From positions 1 through 6,543 of the forward strand of contig CAMLNA010000191.1 of the NCBI GenBank assembly GCA_946481025.1: a stretch of 6,543 nt of DNA, read 5' to 3'. Origin of the DNA: an uncultured Rivibacter sp. (GTDB lineage: Bacteria; Pseudomonadota; Gammaproteobacteria; Burkholderiales; Burkholderiaceae). Positions 4,460-6,543 of this stretch are shown one piece after another. Positions within the stretch are counted from its first letter, which is position 1. Each line of letters starts with the position of its first letter. A model generated the notes under the pieces. It was not told the origin of the DNA. It did not search any database and saw only the letters and a program-made list of their open reading frames with translations. The position numbers and the translations under genes were made by a program.

Positions 4460-6543
4460 TCACCAGATGCGGATGCGCGTCTCGCCCGGCTTGTACATGC
4501 CGTCGCCGGGCTGTGTGCCGAAGCTCTGGTGGAAGCCGTCGGTGTTGACCGCGGCGCCGTTGGCGCGGAATTCCGCCGGCGAATGCGAGTCGATGGTCAG
4601 CAGTTGCAAGGTACGTGCCTCGCGACGCTGCGAACGCCAGGCCTGCGCCCAGCCCAGGAAGAAGCGCTGGTCGCCGGTGAGTCCGTCGATCACCGGAACC
4701 GGCTTGCCGCGCTGCGAGATCTGGTAGGCCTTGAAGGCGATCTGCAGGCCGGACAGGTCGGCGATGTTCTCGCCCAGCGTGAGGCGGCCGTTGACCTTGT
4801 GGCCGGGCAGCGGCTCGTAGGCGCCGTATTGCGCCACCAGCTTCGCGCCCAGCGCCTCGAAGGCCTTGCGGTCGGCCGCCGTCCACCAGTTGTTCAGGCG
4901 GCCGTCCCCGTCGTACTGGCTGCCCTGGTCGTCGAAGCCATGGCTGATCTCGTGGCCGATGATCGCGCCGATGGCCCCGTAGTTCACCGCGTCGTCGGCC
5001 CCCATGTCGAAGAACGGCGGCTCCAGGATCGCCGCCGGGAACACGATCTCGTTGAAGCTCGGGTTGTAGTAGGCGTTGACCTTCTGCGGCGTCATGCCCC
5101 ATTCGCCGCGGTCCACCGGCTTGCCGGCGCGTGCGGCCGTGCGCTCGTACTCGAAGCGGCCGGCACGGGTCACGTTGCCGAAGGCGTCGCCGGGGCGCAC
5201 GTCGAGCCTGGAGTAGTCGCGCCACTGGTCGGGGTAGCCGATCTTGGCAACGTACTTCGAGAGCTTCTGCCGCGCGCGCTGCTTGGTGGTGTCGCTCATC
5301 CAGGTGAGGCCGTCGATCGACTCGCCGTAGGCGGCCAGCAGGTTGGCCACCAGTTCCTGCATGCGCGCCTTGTGCGCGGGCGGGAAATGCCGGCTCACGT
5401 AGATGCGGCCCACCGCCTCGCCCAGCGCGCCGTCGAGCGACGCGGTGGCCTTCTGCCAGCGCGGGCGGTCCTGCTGCTGGCCGCGGATGGCCTGGCCGTG
5501 GAAGGCGAAGTGAGCATCGCGAAAGGCCTCGGGCAGCACTTCGGCGCGGGCGTCGAGCAGCCGCACGCGCAGGTACTGCTTCCACGCGGCCAGCGACGTC
5601 GACTGCACCAGCGCCGAGAAGCCTCGCACATAGCTCGGCTGCGACACGGTGAGCCTGTCGACGTCGGCCAGCATGGCCGCCTTCAGGAAACCGGCCCAGT
5701 CGAACCCGGGTGCCGCCCGCTTGAGCGCGGCCGGCGTCATGGGGTTGTAGGTCTTCACCGGGTTGCGGTTGTCCACCGGCGACCACTGCACCCGGGCGAG
5801 CCTCTCCTCGAGGGCGAACACCACCTTGGCCTGGCGCGGCGCATCGGCGCTGCCGCCCAGCGACAGCAGCGACTCGAGATAGCGCAGGTAGGCTTCGCGC
5901 GCCTTGGCGAACCGCTCTTCGCGCTTCTGGTAGTAGTCGCGATTGGGCAGGCCCAGGCCGTCCTGCCAGGTGACCGCCCGGTAGATGCCGGGGTCCTTGG
6001 CATCGGCGTCGATCCACATCGCCAGCGGCATGGGCACCACGCCTTGCAGGCGACCCATCAGCGCGGCCAGCCCGGCCTTGTCCTTCAGGCCGTCGATCTC
6101 GGCCAGCCAGGGGGCCAGCGGCGCCAGGCCGGCGCTTTCGATGGCGGCCTCGTCGAGGTAGCTGCGGTAGTAGTCGCCGATCTTCTGCGCGTCGCTGCCG
6201 GGCGCCTGAGAGCCGGCGGCGAGCTCCTCGACGATCTTGCGCACGCGTTCGTCGGAGCGGTCGCGCAGCTGGATGAACAGGCCGTGATCGGCCTTGTCGG
6301 GCGGGATGGGCGATTCCTTGAGCCAGCGCCCGTTGGCGGCGCGGAACAGGTCGTCCTGCGGGCGCACCGCCGGGTCGAAGCCGGAGCGGTCGAGGCCGGC
6401 GTGCGGCTGCGCCACCATCACGATCGGCTGCTGGGCCGGGCCGCCCGCCGCGCCCGCGCTTCCCGGCGCCTGCGGGTTGGCCGCGCACGCGCCCAGCAGC
6501 GCCGCCACGCAGGCCAGCGCGAGTCGTCCCGGCCGGCTCGCGC
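4460..6543 (-). CDS. M13-family zinc metallopeptidase, predicted lipoprotein (5' end beyond window)
   Basis: Neprilysin/PepO-type endopeptidase that cleaves oligopeptides. The frame is open to the right edge, giving 694 codons with no convincing start. The residues before the lipobox read SRPGRLALACVAALLGAC: a basic then hydrophobic stretch ending in L-G-A-C, typical of signal peptidase II processing. The true start therefore lies a few codons upstream; the GTG at 6508 sits inside the hydrophobic core. Numbered from that GTG, the lipid-modified Cys is 8, an Ala/Pro/Gly linker follows, and the Peptidase_M13_N domain starts near 44 (DPAVRPQDDLFRAANGRW). The catalytic domain has NAYY (478-481), HEISH with His519, Glu520 and His523, GENIAD with zinc ligand Glu580 and Asp584, and HSPAEFRANG with His642 and Arg648 matching the neprilysin transition-state His and substrate Arg. 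It ends in the usual IW. All catalytic residues are present, so it should be active. Ala after the Cys favours the outer membrane. It precedes the dpp genes by 113 bp on the same strand, suggesting but not proving a joint role in peptide use. Confidence 0.94.
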   Translation of the reverse strand, partial: ASRPGRLALACVAALLGACAANPQAPGSAGAAGGPAQQPIVMVAQPHAGLDRSGFDPAVRPQDDLFRAANGRWLKESPIPPDKADHGLFIQLRDRSDERVRKIVEELAAGSQAPGSDAQKIGDYYRSYLDEAAIESAGLAPLAPWLAEIDGLKDKAGLAALMGRLQGVVPMPLAMWIDADAKDPGIYRAVTWQDGLGLPNRDYYQKREERFAKAREAYLRYLESLLSLGGSADAPRQAKVVFALEERLARVQWSPVDNRNPVKTYNPMTPAALKRAAPGFDWAGFLKAAMLADVDRLTVSQPSYVRGFSALVQSTSLAAWKQYLRVRLLDARAEVLPEAFRDAHFAFHGQAIRGQQQDRPRWQKATASLDGALGEAVGRIYVSRHFPPAHKARMQELVANLLAAYGESIDGLTWMSDTTKQRARQKLSKYVAKIGYPDQWRDYSRLDVRPGDAFGNVTRAGRFEYERTAARAGKPVDRGEWGMTPQKVNAYYNPSFNEIVFPAAILEPPFFDMGADDAVNYGAIGAIIGHEISHGFDDQGSQYDGDGRLNNWWTAADRKAFEALGAKLVAQYGAYEPLPGHKVNGRLTLGENIADLSGLQIAFKAYQISQRGKPVPVIDGLTGDQRFFLGWAQAWRSQRREARTLQLLTIDSHSPAEFRANGAAVNTDGFHQSFGTQPGDGMYKPGETRIRIW

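Noticed and set aside
2784..4727. Plus-strand open frame of 647 codons opposite the first dppA and the end of the peptidase
   Set aside because: Same pattern of Val/Ala/His/Gly-rich composition, antisense to a well-supported gene and spanning an intergenic gap; no domain or signal seen.
4347..6488. Long in-frame N-terminal extension of the first dppA into the peptidase gene
   Set aside because: Out-of-frame shadow of the M13 coding sequence; the signal peptide beginning at the ATG at 4346 marks the real start, so this is not a peptidase-binding protein fusion.

Overview
The window reads as high-GC proteobacterial DNA (roughly two-thirds G+C by eye), most likely from a betaproteobacterium of the order Burkholderiales. 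This rests on base composition, on close protein similarity to the E. coli Dpp proteins, and on GC-rich palindromic intergenic repeats of a style common in that group. Genus cannot be fixed from the sequence. All four genes lie on the minus strand, so transcription runs from high to low coordinates.

Layout in transcription order. (1) 6543-4460: an M13-family zinc metallopeptidase (neprilysin/PepO type) with a lipoprotein signal; its start codon lies beyond the right edge. (2) 4459-4347: a 113-bp gap holding two GC-rich hairpins and a short element that recurs in the other long gap. (3) 4346-2769 and 2763-1189: two tandem paralogous periplasmic substrate-binding proteins of the DppA family, separated by only 5 bp. 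(4) 1188-988: a 201-bp gap with a 91-bp imperfect palindrome and a second copy of the short element. (5) 987-1: the dipeptide permease subunit DppB, complete at its N-terminus and cut by the left edge perhaps a dozen codons before its stop. dppC and the ATPase genes dppD/dppF would be expected further left, but are not visible.

Taken together this is a peptide-uptake locus. A surface- or periplasm-anchored endopeptidase could cut oligopeptides, two related binding proteins could capture short peptides (or related ligands such as glutathione or haem), and DppB with its unseen partners would import them. Both binding proteins keep the family's ammonium-binding Asp and two disulphide pairs, but the Arg that clamps the peptide carboxylate in E. 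coli DppA is not at the same aligned position in either. They may therefore have different ligand preferences.

I see no new biological system here. The points most worth a second look are the binding-protein duplication with altered ligand residues, the 91-bp palindrome between binding-protein and permease genes, and the element shared by both gaps.
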